Assembly: GCF_024172165.1 (NCBI RefSeq)
Contig: NZ_JAMZEB010000001.1
Coordinates: 124,001 to 188,000, forward strand
Origin: Nonomuraea thailandensis
Lineage (GTDB): Bacteria; Actinomycetota; Actinomycetes; Streptosporangiales; Streptosporangiaceae
DNA length: 64,000 bases
Direction of reading: 5' to 3'
In this document: positions 9,984 through 18,565 of the stretch, piece by piece
How positions within the stretch are numbered: the stretch's first letter is position 1
Layout of the letters: every line of letters starts with the position of its first letter
Notes under the pieces: model-generated
Told to the model about the DNA's origin: nothing
The model's database searches: none
The model's input: the letters and a program-made list of their open reading frames with translations, nothing else
Position numbers and translations under genes: made by a program

Positions 9984-10819
9984 CCTCCCGCCTCATGTCC
10001 AGGACGGCGGTCAACGTCTTCCTGCTGGTCGCCGCCGTCTACACGCTGCTGCCGCTGACCTGGCTGCTGTTCGCCTCGACCAAGTCCCTGTCCGACCTGT
10101 ACTCCACCCCCGGCTTCGCCTTCGCCGAGATCGACCTCGGCGCCAACCTCACCGCCGTGGCCTCCGAGAGCGACGGCATCTTCTTCCGCTGGTACCTCAA
10201 CAGCCTCCTGTACGCCGGCGGCGGCGCCGCGCTCGGCGCGCTCATCAGCGTCGCCTGCGGCTGCGCCTTCGACAAGTACGACTGGCGGGGCAAGGAGCGC
10301 CTGTTCGGCGTGGTCCTGCTCGGCGTGCTGGTGCCCACCACCGCCACCGCGATCCCGCTGTACCTGCTGGCCGCCGAGGCCGGGGTGGTCAACTCGTTCT
10401 GGTCGGTGTTCATCCCGGCGCTCGTCCACCCCTTCGGCGTCTACCTGGCCCGCGTCCTGTCCACCGGATACGTGCCCGGCGAGGTGCTGGAGGCGGCCCG
10501 ATCCGACGGCGCCAGCGAACTGCGCACCTTCGTCTCGGTTGCGCTGCCCATGCTCAAGGCCGCGTACGTGACGATCTTCCTGTTCCAGTTCACCGGCATC
10601 TGGAACAACTTCTTCCTGCCCCTGGTGATGCTGTCGGACCAGCATCTGTTCCCGCTCAGCCTGGGCCTGTACTCCTGGAACACCCAGGTGACCTCCTTCC
10701 CCGAGTACAGCACCCTGGTGATCACCGGATCGCTGCTGTCGGTGGTGCCGCTGCTGCTGGTCTTCGTGTTCCTGCAGCGGTTCTGGCGGGCCGGGATGAC
10801 GGCGGGCAGCGTCAAGTGA
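9980..10819 (+). CDS. sugar ABC transporter permease (MalG/UgpE-like)
   Basis: This is the second channel subunit of the importer, 279 residues. It begins with NVFLLVAAVYTLLPLTWLLF and has the EAA motif GEVLEAARSDGASELRTF (about residues 170-190), then the family-typical FLFQFTGIWNNFFLPLVML. GTG 9980 overlaps the previous stop; ATG 9995 is an alternative start. The last codons overlap the start of the dehydrogenase (GTGA at 10816-10819). Length is normal for MalG-type permeases. Confidence 0.93.
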   Translation: MTSRLMSRTAVNVFLLVAAVYTLLPLTWLLFASTKSLSDLYSTPGFAFAEIDLGANLTAVASESDGIFFRWYLNSLLYAGGGAALGALISVACGCAFDKYDWRGKERLFGVVLLGVLVPTTATAIPLYLLAAEAGVVNSFWSVFIPALVHPFGVYLARVLSTGYVPGEVLEAARSDGASELRTFVSVALPMLKAAYVTIFLFQFTGIWNNFFLPLVMLSDQHLFPLSLGLYSWNTQVTSFPEYSTLVITGSLLSVVPLLLVFVFLQRFWRAGMTAGSVK

Positions 10820-11838
10820 GCACTTCTTCGGGGGACAACATGATCGACAAGCCCAGGACCCTGCTGGCCATGGGCCGGCGGGTGGGCGAGCGGCTGCTCA
10901 CCGCACCGGTGCGCGAGCGGCTGGTCCAGGTCGCCGACGTGGATCCGTACCTGGTGGCCGACGACTTCACCGACCCCCGCGCGCGGGCGGCGCTGGCCGA
11001 GGCGGAGGTCCTCTACACCAGCTGGGGCTGCCCGCCGATCACCGCCGACGTGCTGGCCGCGGCCCCCCGGCTGCGGGCGGTCGTGCACGCGGCCGGATCG
11101 GTCAAGCTCCACGTCACCCAGGCGTGCTGGCAACGCGGCCTGCTGGTGTCCTCGGCCGCCTCGGCCAACGCCGAACCGGTCGCCGAGTACACGCTCGCCG
11201 CCATCCTGTTCGCCGGCAAGCGGGTGCTGGAGATCGCCCGCCTCTATCGCGAGCACCGGGGCGAGCTCGACTGGGACGCCCGCTTCCCCGGCTTCGGCAA
11301 CTACCGCAGGACGGTGGGCATCGTCGGCGCCTCCAGGATCGGACGCCGGGTGATCGAGCTGCTGCGGCCGTTCGAGCTGGACGTACTCGTCGCCGACCCG
11401 TACCTGACCGACGACCTGGGGGTGCCGCACGTGGAGCTCGACGAGCTCCTCGCCCGCAGCGACGTGGTCAGCCTGCACGCGCCCGCGCTGCCCGAGACCC
11501 GGCACCTGATCGACGCCGCCAGACTGGCGCGCATGCGCGACGGCGCGACCCTGATCAACACGGCCAGAGGCGTCCTGGTCGACCAGGAGGCGCTGACCGC
11601 CGAGCTGGCCGCCGGCCGCCTGTACGCGGTGATCGACCACACCGAGCCGGAGGTCCTATCGGCCGACTCACCCCTGTATGACCTGCCGCACGTCCTGCTC
11701 ACCCCGCACATCGCCGGATCGCTCGGCGGCGAGTTGGCCCGCATGGCGGAGCTGGCCCTGGACGAGCTGTCCCGCTACGCCCGCGGGCTGCCCTTCGAGC
11801 ACGGGGTGGCGGCCGAGGCCCTGGCCCGGATCGCCTGA
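10816..11838 (+). CDS. D-isomer specific 2-hydroxyacid dehydrogenase, NAD-dependent
   Basis: The 340-residue enzyme belongs to the D-2-hydroxyacid dehydrogenase family (formate/glycerate dehydrogenase type), which interconverts 2-hydroxy acids and 2-oxo acids. The Rossmann segment reads VGIVGASRIGRRVIELL. Catalytic residues are seen as Arg in LINTARGVLVDQEAL, Glu in DHTEPEVL and His in TPHIAGSLGGE. GTG 10816 overlaps the permease stop; ATG 10840, preceded by GGGGG, may be the real start because the first residues are not conserved in the family. As last gene of the importer operon it probably acts on an acid derived from the imported sugar, possibly a uronate product. That role is inference. 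Confidence 0.88.
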   Translation: MSTSSGDNMIDKPRTLLAMGRRVGERLLTAPVRERLVQVADVDPYLVADDFTDPRARAALAEAEVLYTSWGCPPITADVLAAAPRLRAVVHAAGSVKLHVTQACWQRGLLVSSAASANAEPVAEYTLAAILFAGKRVLEIARLYREHRGELDWDARFPGFGNYRRTVGIVGASRIGRRVIELLRPFELDVLVADPYLTDDLGVPHVELDELLARSDVVSLHAPALPETRHLIDAARLARMRDGATLINTARGVLVDQEALTAELAAGRLYAVIDHTEPEVLSADSPLYDLPHVLLTPHIAGSLGGELARMAELALDELSRYARGLPFEHGVAAEALARIA

Positions 11839-12016
11839 CCAGGGTTGTGCCGCGCCGCCGCGGCCAAGCGGCTCGGCACGGCAGGTGACGAGCATGACAC
11901 CATGCAGGAGCTCCAGGTGATCTCCGGCCACACGAGATGCCTCCTCCCGAGCACGCCGCCGCGGTGGCGATGTGCTCACGGCGGACCCATCGAGGACGTA
12001 AGCAAGGTTGGAGTCG

Positions 12017-12316
12017 TCACTGGCCCTGCCACACAGGTGTGCGCTTCCCGACGAAGGCGCGCGGCTGCTCCTCGGCGTCCGCAGCCCTCAGAACCGCCGC
12101 CGTCTGGGCGGCGGTCCGTTCCCAGGCCCGTTGCGGCTGGATCGTGATCTCCCGCACCGGCCGGTGGCTGAGAAGCATCAAGCGGGCTGCCGGGTGCGGG
12201 CTGCCGCCGCCGAAGCGGCCGGAGTCCTCGTAGGCGTTGCGTCCCGCGACGATCGCGCCGACGCGTCCGGCGAGGGCGTCGAAGACGCGGCTCGGAGTTC
12301 CTTGAGGAGACTCCAT
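12017..12316 (-). pseudogene. dihydrofolate reductase / RibD C-terminal-like fragment
   Basis: The segment VFDALAGRVGAIVAGRNAYE followed by GGGSPHPAARLMLLSHRP matches the middle of actinobacterial RibD/DHFR-like proteins, where it precedes a strand with V/I-TH-P. The usual N-terminal part (S-x-SLDGF) is absent. After SHRP the sequence stops resembling the family and runs into Arg/Ala-rich residues. The fragment diverges from the HxlR gene at 12369, the normal arrangement for an HxlR regulator and its target, so it is probably the ruined target gene. Confidence 0.5.
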
Positions 12317-12332
12317 GACCGTAGCACTTTGA

Positions 12333-12362
12333 GTTCCCTGAGGGAACCCCGATTGCTAGAAT
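12333..12362 (+). promoter_or_regulatory. palindromic operator and -10 box of the HxlR gene
   Basis: GTTCCCTGAGGGAAC (12333-12347) is a perfect palindrome around a 3-bp centre. A -10-like TAGAAT at 12357-12362 lies 6 nt before ATG 12369, so the message is probably leaderless. Autoregulation by the HxlR protein through this palindrome is likely. No good -35 box is visible at 16-19 bp spacing. Confidence 0.5.
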
Positions 12363-12368
12363 GCCCGC

Positions 12369-12821
12369 ATGCAACGCACGAACTTCGGGGAGATGGCCTG
12401 CTCCATCGCGCGCACCCTCGACGTGATCGGGGAGCCCTGGTCGCCGCTGATCCTGCGCGACGTGTGGGTCGGCATGAACCGGTTCGACCAACTCCAAGCC
12501 GACCTCGGGATCTCCCGCAAGGTGCTGACCGAACGCCTCAACCACCTGATCGGCCACGGCGTGCTGGAGCGCCGCCCCTACGACAACCGGCCCCGCTACG
12601 AGTACCACCTGACCACCAAGGGCACCGAGCTCGTCGACCTGCTCATGGTCATGACCGGCTGGGGAGACAGGTGGCTCGCGGGCGAGGCCGGGCCGCCGGT
12701 GCTCTACCGCCATCACGCGTGCGGCGAGACCAGCCAGGTCGACCTGCGCTGCGCCCACTGCGGCGAGCCGATGCACGCCGGCGACATCGACCCGCTGCCG
12801 GGCCCCGGCTCGGCCGGCTGA
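12369..12821 (+). CDS. HxlR-family transcriptional regulator
   Basis: The 150-residue protein has the HxlR winged HTH: CSIARTLDVIGEPWSPLIL, then MNRFDQLQADLGISRKVLTE, LNHLIGHGVLERRPYDNRP and YEYHLTTKGTELVDLL. HxlR proteins bind short palindromes as dimers and often sense oxidants or aldehydes. The C-terminus has an additional zinc-like cluster (HACGET, then CAHCGEP), seen in a subset of longer HxlR proteins. There is no ribosome site and a -10 box lies directly upstream, so translation is probably leaderless. It diverges from a broken DHFR-like gene. Confidence 0.9.
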   Translation: MQRTNFGEMACSIARTLDVIGEPWSPLILRDVWVGMNRFDQLQADLGISRKVLTERLNHLIGHGVLERRPYDNRPRYEYHLTTKGTELVDLLMVMTGWGDRWLAGEAGPPVLYRHHACGETSQVDLRCAHCGEPMHAGDIDPLPGPGSAG

Positions 12822-13039
12822 CCACGGCTGTTCTGTCGTCCGCTGCTGCTATAGATTGCGCCATCACCTGATCTTCAAAGGAAGCAGGATGTCCGATGGC
12901 ATCAGTGACCGAGACCGGCCCGCGAAGTGCAGCGGTCACCGGTCAGCCGCGTTTCAGCACGCAGGTCACAGGGAGATGCGCTGCACTCGGCGATTTCATG
13001 ATGACGCCTGTTGCCTGGTGTGCGTCTTCGCTGGCCTGT

Positions 13040-13470
13040 GTTGGCGGCGGGACCGGCGGTCGATGGCGGCGCGGCGGACCTCCTCGTCACGGCGGTCTTA
13101 GCGGACAGCGGTGACCGGGGGGTGTAGACGCTGGAGGGCGTGGGCGATGGCCAGGGCGACACGGCGTTCAGCAGCTCGCTGATGAAGGCGCGGCGGAAGT
13201 CGTGCGATTCGCCGAGCCGTTCCGGCCTGCGTGCTGCGCATGGTGAGCTCGTGGCGGACGTCTGGCCGGTCAGATGGGCTGTGCCCATGCTGGTCGCGGC
13301 GGATGCGTCGGGCACGCGAAGTGAACAGCGGGAATAGGCCACCCCGGCCCCGGCCGCGCCCGGCCAGCCAGTTTCTCCAGCCAGGCGGCGGTGGTGGAGG
13401 TGAGGAAGACGCGCCGTTCCCTGCGGCCCTTGCCGCGCACCTGCAGCGAGCGGTGTGCGGAGTTTCTGTC
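13040..13470 (-). pseudogene. tyrosine integrase C-terminal remnant, catalytic Tyr replaced by stop
   Basis: On the minus strand VRGKGRRERRVFL (near 13430) and HDFRRAFISELLNA (near 13190) are the two signature boxes of tyrosine recombinases. After a frame change the sequence continues LAIAHALQRLHPPVTAVR and then the frame DRRDEEVRRAAIDR, the usual residues following the Tyr nucleophile. The codon where Tyr should stand is TAA (13098-13100 on the plus strand reads TTA). With several frame changes the gene is clearly dead. The N-terminal part cannot be traced with confidence beyond about 13500. Confidence 0.65.
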
Positions 13471-13499
13471 CGCCGTGACGGCCCCGACCGACCGCACCA

Positions 13500-14030
13500 A
13501 GAGCCCGTTAGGGTGCAATACCACCCGGGTGATCCAGGCGGAGATCCTGGCGGCGTGCATCGGCGTGGCAGCCAGTCTCATCATGGGCCCGATGTCGACT
13601 TCGCGACTTTTGCGGCTGCGGAGCAGTCGCCGGAACTGACCGCCTGCCGCGAGCCCGAATTCGACCGCGCCGCAGGGGTGTCGCGGAATCAACGCTTTGC
13701 TGGCGCCGCTTGTGCGTTCTGATGTGTGCAGCACATTGATCACGAAGCCAGCGGCATCCAGCCGCAGCGGATCGGGCCACTGGTCGAGTCGGTGTTCGAT
13801 GGCACCATCGTGCACAGTGGCCACATCATGCTGACCTCTGCGGCCGAGGCGAGGGTTCCACAAGGTTCCGCACAGCGCGGTCCCGGACGTACGGTCCGCC
13901 GGAATCATGGGTACTGGCAGGGATCTTCCTGCGTGACATGCCACCGCCACGCTCTCCGTCCACCTGCCAGATCACACTATGCTATTAGCACCTATCGGGC
14001 GAACGATGACGTCACGGCGTTCTGGGGCCG
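13500..14030. other. no recognisable gene
   Basis: Open frames on both strands are short, Arg-rich and without domains. This may be the decayed upstream part of the integrase remnant. Confidence 0.35.
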
Positions 14031-14201
14031 TCAGCCGCAGGGCTGACCGTTGTACGGCATGCCGCCGCACTCCGCGCTGACGGACGAAGCGTTACCCGTT
14101 CCGGCCACGGCGCCGGCCGGCGCGGCGAGCAGCATGACGGCGCCCAGGCCGAGCGCCACGCCGGCCAGCGCAGGCCTTTTCCAGTCTCGTATATTGCGCA
14201 T
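14031..14201 (-). CDS. small secreted peptide, 56 residues
   Basis: This short gene starts ATG 14201 with GGAG 7 nt upstream (in AAAAAGGAGCAATAT). The product starts MRNIRDWKRPALAG, with a basic N-region, a hydrophobic core (VALGLGAVMLLAAPAG) and an AVA-type signal peptidase site near residue 34. The mature part, about 20 residues, contains two Cys (ECGGMPYNGQPCG). No family is recognised. A hairpin GTCGGC-loop-GCCGAC lies just upstream (about 14217-14233). The clean signal peptide and ribosome site argue that it is real. Confidence 0.6.
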   Translation of the reverse strand: MRNIRDWKRPALAGVALGLGAVMLLAAPAGAVAGTGNASSVSAECGGMPYNGQPCG

Positions 14202-14555
14202 ATATTGCTCCTTTTTGTCGGCTCAACGCCGACGCTTTCGGACTGTCAGCGGATCATATTGAGCAAAAGGGGAGGTGTGTAGCATTATTCCTGCCAACAT
14301 TGGCCGGTAAATCGCCGTGCTCGGGTCCGGGACGACTCCACATTCCACGTCAGAGCGCGGTCCGGCACCTGGTGCAGATGGGCGTGAGCCGCCACGATGG
14401 GAGCGCTGCGGACCCTCACCACTTCATGACACACCCGGAGCCGAGCAACACGACGATCCTGCCCTCGTCATCGGCGCCGCCAAGGAATTCATCGAAAGCA
14501 CCGCCAAGCTGGTCCTGCACGAACTCGGCCACACCATCGACCCTCGCGCCGACAT

Positions 14556-15068
14556 TCAGGAGCTCATCCGCGAAGCACAGAAGGCGCTGTTGCTGCAGCC
14601 GAACAGAGCAGCCGGCCCGGACGGCATCGACGCCGTCAACCCCTGCGTCAGGTTGTAGCTGGCCACCTGTGGGAAGTGGCAGTGACGGCGCACCCACTGG
14701 ACGCCGAGCTGGGCGGCTCGATCGACTGCCCACCACGCCATCAGCGTCCCCGGCTTGCGCGAGCGGAGCGCCGGATCGGTGATCGACCCCGACAAGTACA
14801 GGGCGGCCTCGGCCCGCTCCTCGTCCGTCCACCCCCACGGCGGGCCCTGATCCTGCACCACCATCTGCCCGGCCACGCCGTGCTCGGCCCCTTCCAGGAT
14901 CCACACGTCCCCGTCCGGGTTCTCGCACTGGCCGACCAGCTCGTCCACGCTGGCCCGCCAGCTCGGCAGGCCGCGCTCCTCCATCCACTGGCAGCGCGCG
15001 TGAATCATCCGCGTGACGGCCGGTCGATCGGCTGCGGTGGCGGGACGCATCACGAACGTCTCTGTCAC
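14556..15068 (-). CDS. GNAT-family N-acetyltransferase, C-terminus altered
   Basis: GNAT enzymes transfer acetyl from acetyl-CoA. The N-terminal strand FVMRPATAADRPAVTRMI and the middle GDVWILEGAEHGVAGQMVV fit the fold. The acetyl-CoA loop region aligns only loosely (LMAWWAVDRAAQLGVQWVRR). Homologues end shortly after SYNLTQG with a GF-L strand. Here the residues after YNLTQG are unrelated, so the 3' end was probably replaced by a rearrangement near 14660. Start GTG 15068 or ATG 15050 are both possible; neither has a strong ribosome site. Confidence 0.6.
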   Translation of the reverse strand: MTETFVMRPATAADRPAVTRMIHARCQWMEERGLPSWRASVDELVGQCENPDGDVWILEGAEHGVAGQMVVQDQGPPWGWTDEERAEAALYLSGSITDPALRSRKPGTLMAWWAVDRAAQLGVQWVRRHCHFPQVASYNLTQGLTASMPSGPAALFGCSNSAFCASRMSS

Positions 15069-15116
15069 ACCGGTCACAGTAGCCGCCGCTCGTGCGCCCG
15101 TGAGGGGGAACGACAC

Positions 15117-16093
15117 GATGGTCTTGACGCCCCGAACAGGGTTCAGGCGACCCGAGGCGGCGCCGGCACCTTGCGCAGCATGCCCGCCCGGTAGAACTCC
15201 TCCACGACGGCGCAGGAGATCGTCAACCTAGCCGACCTGCGCGAGGTCGACGACGCCGGCGGCGAGGAGACCGCCTGATGGTCACGTGGTGTAGCCGGGA
15301 TGGCCAGGGAGAGCACCTACTGTGCGTCACCTGCCGCAGGGACGCGGGGAGGACAGGACCGCCGTGGGGTGAGAGGGGCCGGCGCTACCGTCGATCCTGC
15401 GCCGGCAGCCCCCTTCGGCTCCGCCTACTCCCGCAGGACACCAGCGGATCGCGGCGGCCCGTGGGCCCGGGAGCAGCCCAGCCCGGATGTCTGGGCTGCC
15501 GAGAGCAGTGGTGGGCAGATCCAGTGAAGATCGGTCCATCCTCCCCGGCACCAACAGCGCTCGGCGTCTCGCTCAGGCGGCGCACTCCAGGCAAAGGTGC
15601 TGATCGTCTCGCCCGGGCGCGCGCTGGCTACGGTGGTGCACCAGGAAGCAGCGGCTTTCGCCGATCTGTCGGCCCTCCCTCCGCGCCTGTCGAACCGCTG
15701 GCGAGACGGTGGCGAGGTCAGATTTCGGCGGGGTTGAGAAGGTGTCTCTAATCCCCAACCGTCAGTGATCGTTAGGGAGACGCCAAAGACCTTGTCTGCC
15801 GCCGAGGAAGGCACGCAATGGGCGGCATCATCCTCGGCGAAGCACACGCCTGAATTCACCGCGTTGCCGGTGAGGACTGCCAGAGCCGGGTGCGCATCTG
15901 TGACGCCACACCCGGCTCTTGGAGTTCGACAACAAGCTGTTGCAGGCTTACCGCTGGTCAGCTCTGCGGATCGACAGACGGTTGATTCCAAGCACGAAAG
16001 GCATACGCGCGCGCGGCGGCCACTGACGCGCCCTGGCCTTGACGCGGTTGGCCATGCTGGAGGGGTATAGCCGTCGAGGCTCTCAGCGGCTGT
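15117..16093. other. about 1 kb without a supported gene
   Basis: No frame has a recognised domain. A short stretch ending at 15279 (EIVNLADLREVDD-type residues, then TGA) looks like the tail of a lost small gene. The rest shows only overlapping low-information frames. Confidence 0.35.
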
Positions 16094-17008
16094 TCAGCAG
16101 GCGATAGGAGGGTAGGTGTCCCCGTGATGACGGCAGAATTCTGGGGGCGGGGTCGCGCCGGGCCCAGGTAGGACATGCATGATGATCGCGCCGTCGTTGT
16201 ACGTTTCCACGCTCGCCACTGCCCAGGCGGGATCGATGCGAGAAGCAGGGATCTCCCCCTCGAATCCCTCCGTCGAGAAGCCCACCCCCTCCTTCAGCGG
16301 CCAATCGATGGTGTAGATCACTCGCAGGCCGCGCTCGCGAGCGATCCGTACGACCTCGGCTGCCGTTTTGCCGTCGATCTGCACCCCGGCCAGGACTTCA
16401 CCCGGGAGCGTCGCATCGACCGACGCCACGTACGGCTCACCCGGCCGGGCGGGGCGGCCGAGCCTGAACTCCGCAGGCCCCGTCAGTTCCGCGCTGACGC
16501 GCATGCTGCCCAGGCATCCCCCGACGCGCTCGGCGCACTCCGCGGAGCGGTACGAGGTCTGGATGCCTCCGTTGCGGACAAGGGAGAAGTACGGGAACGG
16601 ATCTCGGGGCGAGACGGGCACCAGCGTCACGCTGACGTCCAGGCCGACGCTTCGGAAAGCCTTCCGCAGGCTTTCCGGGTCCGGATCGCCCTTGGTGAAG
16701 TAGAAGACGTAGTCGTTGCCATCGCGGTCGACCGTCACGGCCTCTCCGGCGTACACCTCGTCCGGGGCGCCGAGGATCGAGGGGCCGACCGTCATGGCGA
16801 CCGCCATCAGCGCGGTCGCCACTGCACCGAGCAGCAGCCGCCTGGCGCGCCGCGGTGCCCGTACCCGATCTTGCACCGGCGGTACGGGATCGGTCGCCAT
16901 GAGCTGGAGCTGGGCCAGTAGCGCGTCCGCCGCAGGGGAGTGTGAGGCCCCCGCCAAGTCGTCGTACAGGATCCGTGCCTTGCCGCGGAACAGCTGATCC
17001 TCGTTCAC
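16094..17008 (-). CDS. single-pass membrane protein coupled to ECF sigma factor (CU044_5270-like)
   Basis: The 304-residue protein follows the sigma gene with a GTGA overlap (GTG 17008 over the sigma stop 17005-17007) and GAGGAG just upstream. It has an N-terminal cytosolic part (NEDQLFRGKARILYDDLAGA), one transmembrane segment near residues 60-85 (LLLGAVATALMAVAMTVG) and a long extracytoplasmic domain ending ITMHVLP-like residues, then PPPEFCRHHG. The layout is that of anti-sigma-like membrane partners of actinobacterial ECF sigma factors. I do not see a zinc HxxxCxxC motif, so the contact mode is unknown. Function as anti-sigma is inference from coupling and topology. Confidence 0.7.
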   Translation of the reverse strand: MNEDQLFRGKARILYDDLAGASHSPAADALLAQLQLMATDPVPPVQDRVRAPRRARRLLLGAVATALMAVAMTVGPSILGAPDEVYAGEAVTVDRDGNDYVFYFTKGDPDPESLRKAFRSVGLDVSVTLVPVSPRDPFPYFSLVRNGGIQTSYRSAECAERVGGCLGSMRVSAELTGPAEFRLGRPARPGEPYVASVDATLPGEVLAGVQIDGKTAAEVVRIARERGLRVIYTIDWPLKEGVGFSTEGFEGEIPASRIDPAWAVASVETYNDGAIIMHVLPGPGATPPPEFCRHHGDTYPPIAC

Positions 17009-17550
17009 TGCATCTCCTCTCGGATGAGCGGCCGGTTGACGCGCATGGCCGGCGTTCCCGGCCGTTCCAGCGCCTTGACGAAGCGTTGACGCGCTCGGTG
17101 CAGGCGGATGCGTACCGCGTTGCGTGAACACCCCAGCACCTGGGCGATCTGCCCGGTGTCGAGCTCTTCCCAGATCGCCAGGGCGAGCAGTTCACGGTCG
17201 TCGTCGCTGAGCTGGCTCATGGCCTCATCGACTGCGTCGAACTCGGAGGCCGCGCTACCCACGGCGTAGAGCCGCTCCGCCTCGGCCACGAAGTCGGCAT
17301 GCCAGGCTGTTCGCCGCCGCTCTCCGCGGCGATGATTGGCCATGACCTTGCCGGCCACGCCGAACAGCCACATCCGGGCGTGCTCGCCGTCAGGTAGATC
17401 GGCGATGCGCCGCCAGGCGATCAGATAGGTCTCCGCCACCACGTCCGCCGCGTCCTCGGCGCGGTCACACCGCCGTACGGCATATCCGAGCAGATGATCG
17501 TAGGTACTGCGGTAAACGGACTCGAACCGGGCGCGGTCGTCTTCATCCAC
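17005..17550 (-). CDS. RNA polymerase ECF-type sigma factor
   Basis: The 181-residue protein has sigma region 2 (FESVYRSTYDHLLGYAVRRC, DAADVVAETYLIAWRRI, MWLFGVAGKVMANHRR) and region 4 (LSDDDRELLALAIWEELDTG, IAQVLGCSRNAVRIRLHRAR). GTG 17550 is chosen because AGGAGG (revcomp of 17555-17560) lies 4 nt upstream. It is translationally coupled to the membrane protein gene downstream. ECF sigma factors redirect RNA polymerase to extracytoplasmic stress genes. No upstream autoregulated promoter was found by eye. Confidence 0.92.
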   Translation of the reverse strand: MDEDDRARFESVYRSTYDHLLGYAVRRCDRAEDAADVVAETYLIAWRRIADLPDGEHARMWLFGVAGKVMANHRRGERRRTAWHADFVAEAERLYAVGSAASEFDAVDEAMSQLSDDDRELLALAIWEELDTGQIAQVLGCSRNAVRIRLHRARQRFVKALERPGTPAMRVNRPLIREEMQ

Positions 17551-17704
17551 CTGTCCTCCTTGTCGTTCACGGCCTTGCACCCATCACGTGTCCGCGCGAA
17601 CTTCTGGAATTTCACCACCGCCCCGGTTTTTATGGGCAGCAGGAGTACGGTGCAGCCATCGAGCAGGAGCACGAGGCGGTCTCCGAAGCGCTAACGGCAC
17701 CTCT

Positions 17705-18505
17705 TCAGGCGGCTCGCGGCGCAGGCGTCGGCTTTCGGGTCCATGCCGGCGGCCTTTTCCTGGTCAGCCGCCTGGTCATGAGCGTGATCGCGACGACAGT
17801 CAGGTGGGCTTCGCTGTGCGAGGGCTTGCGTTCGAAATCGATCACGTTGCGGCGGGCGTTCATCAGCCACGAGAGAGACCTCTCGACGATCCACCTTCTC
17901 GCTAGTACTTTGAACCCGGTCTGACCTGGCCGTTTAGTTACGATCTTCAAGGTGAGGTGAAGGAAGCGGCGGGCCCACTCGACCAGCGTCCCGGTGTAGG
18001 CGCTGTCGCCCCAGATGAGGGTGAGTTGCGGGTGCAGCATCCGCAGCCGGGCCAGTAACTCCCGGGCGGCGTCGCGGTCGGGCTGTCCGGCGGCTGTGAC
18101 CATGACCATCATGAGCAGGCCGAAGGTGTCCACGACCAGGTGGCGCTTTCTCCCCGGCACCTTTTTCCCTGCGTCAAACGAGCGTGAGCGGCCGGTGACG
18201 GTGGCTGCGGCGCGCACCGACTGGGAGTCGATGACGCCAGCGACCGGGTTGGGGCAGCGCCCGGCGCGCAACCGGATGGCGCGGCGAAGTTCATCACGGA
18301 TCCGGTTGAAGACCCCGGCCCTGGTCCAGCGGCTGAAGAAGCCGAACACGGTCTGGTAAGGCGGAAAGTCCGCGGGCAGGGCCCTCCATTTGCAGGCGTT
18401 GTCGGTCACGTACCGGATCGCGTCGATGATGTCGCGGCGGTGGTGCTTTTCCGGTCGGCCGCCTGTGCGCGTCTGGCAGGCGGGCACTGGCAGGAGGGGC
18501 CTATT
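17705..18505 (-). pseudogene. IS5-family transposase, 5'-truncated
   Basis: The reading RPLLPVPACQTR then GGRPEKHHRRDIIDAIRYV, DNACKWRALPADFPPYQTVF, a DDE core (GVIDSQSVRAAATVTGRSR, GDSAYTGTLVEWARR) and WIVERSLSWLMNARRN is a typical IS5-group transposase. The usual first 15-25 residues before RPLLPV are missing; homology ends at about 18500, where the recombinase module begins. The only candidate start is an internal GTG (18487). The 3' end and downstream sequence show no matched inverted repeat. Confidence 0.8.
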
Positions 18506-18527
18506 AACTGAACTAAGAATGACATCG

Positions 18528-18557
18528 TTGCAGCTCAGATGGGGGTTGTGCTACGTT
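18528..18557 (+). promoter_or_regulatory. candidate promoter of the recombinase operon
   Basis: TTGCAG (18528-18533) and TACGTT (18552-18557) are spaced 18 bp. Transcription would start about 18564, almost at ATG 18566, which has no ribosome site. Leaderless expression is likely. Confidence 0.4.
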
Positions 18558-18565
18558 CCTCCGCC

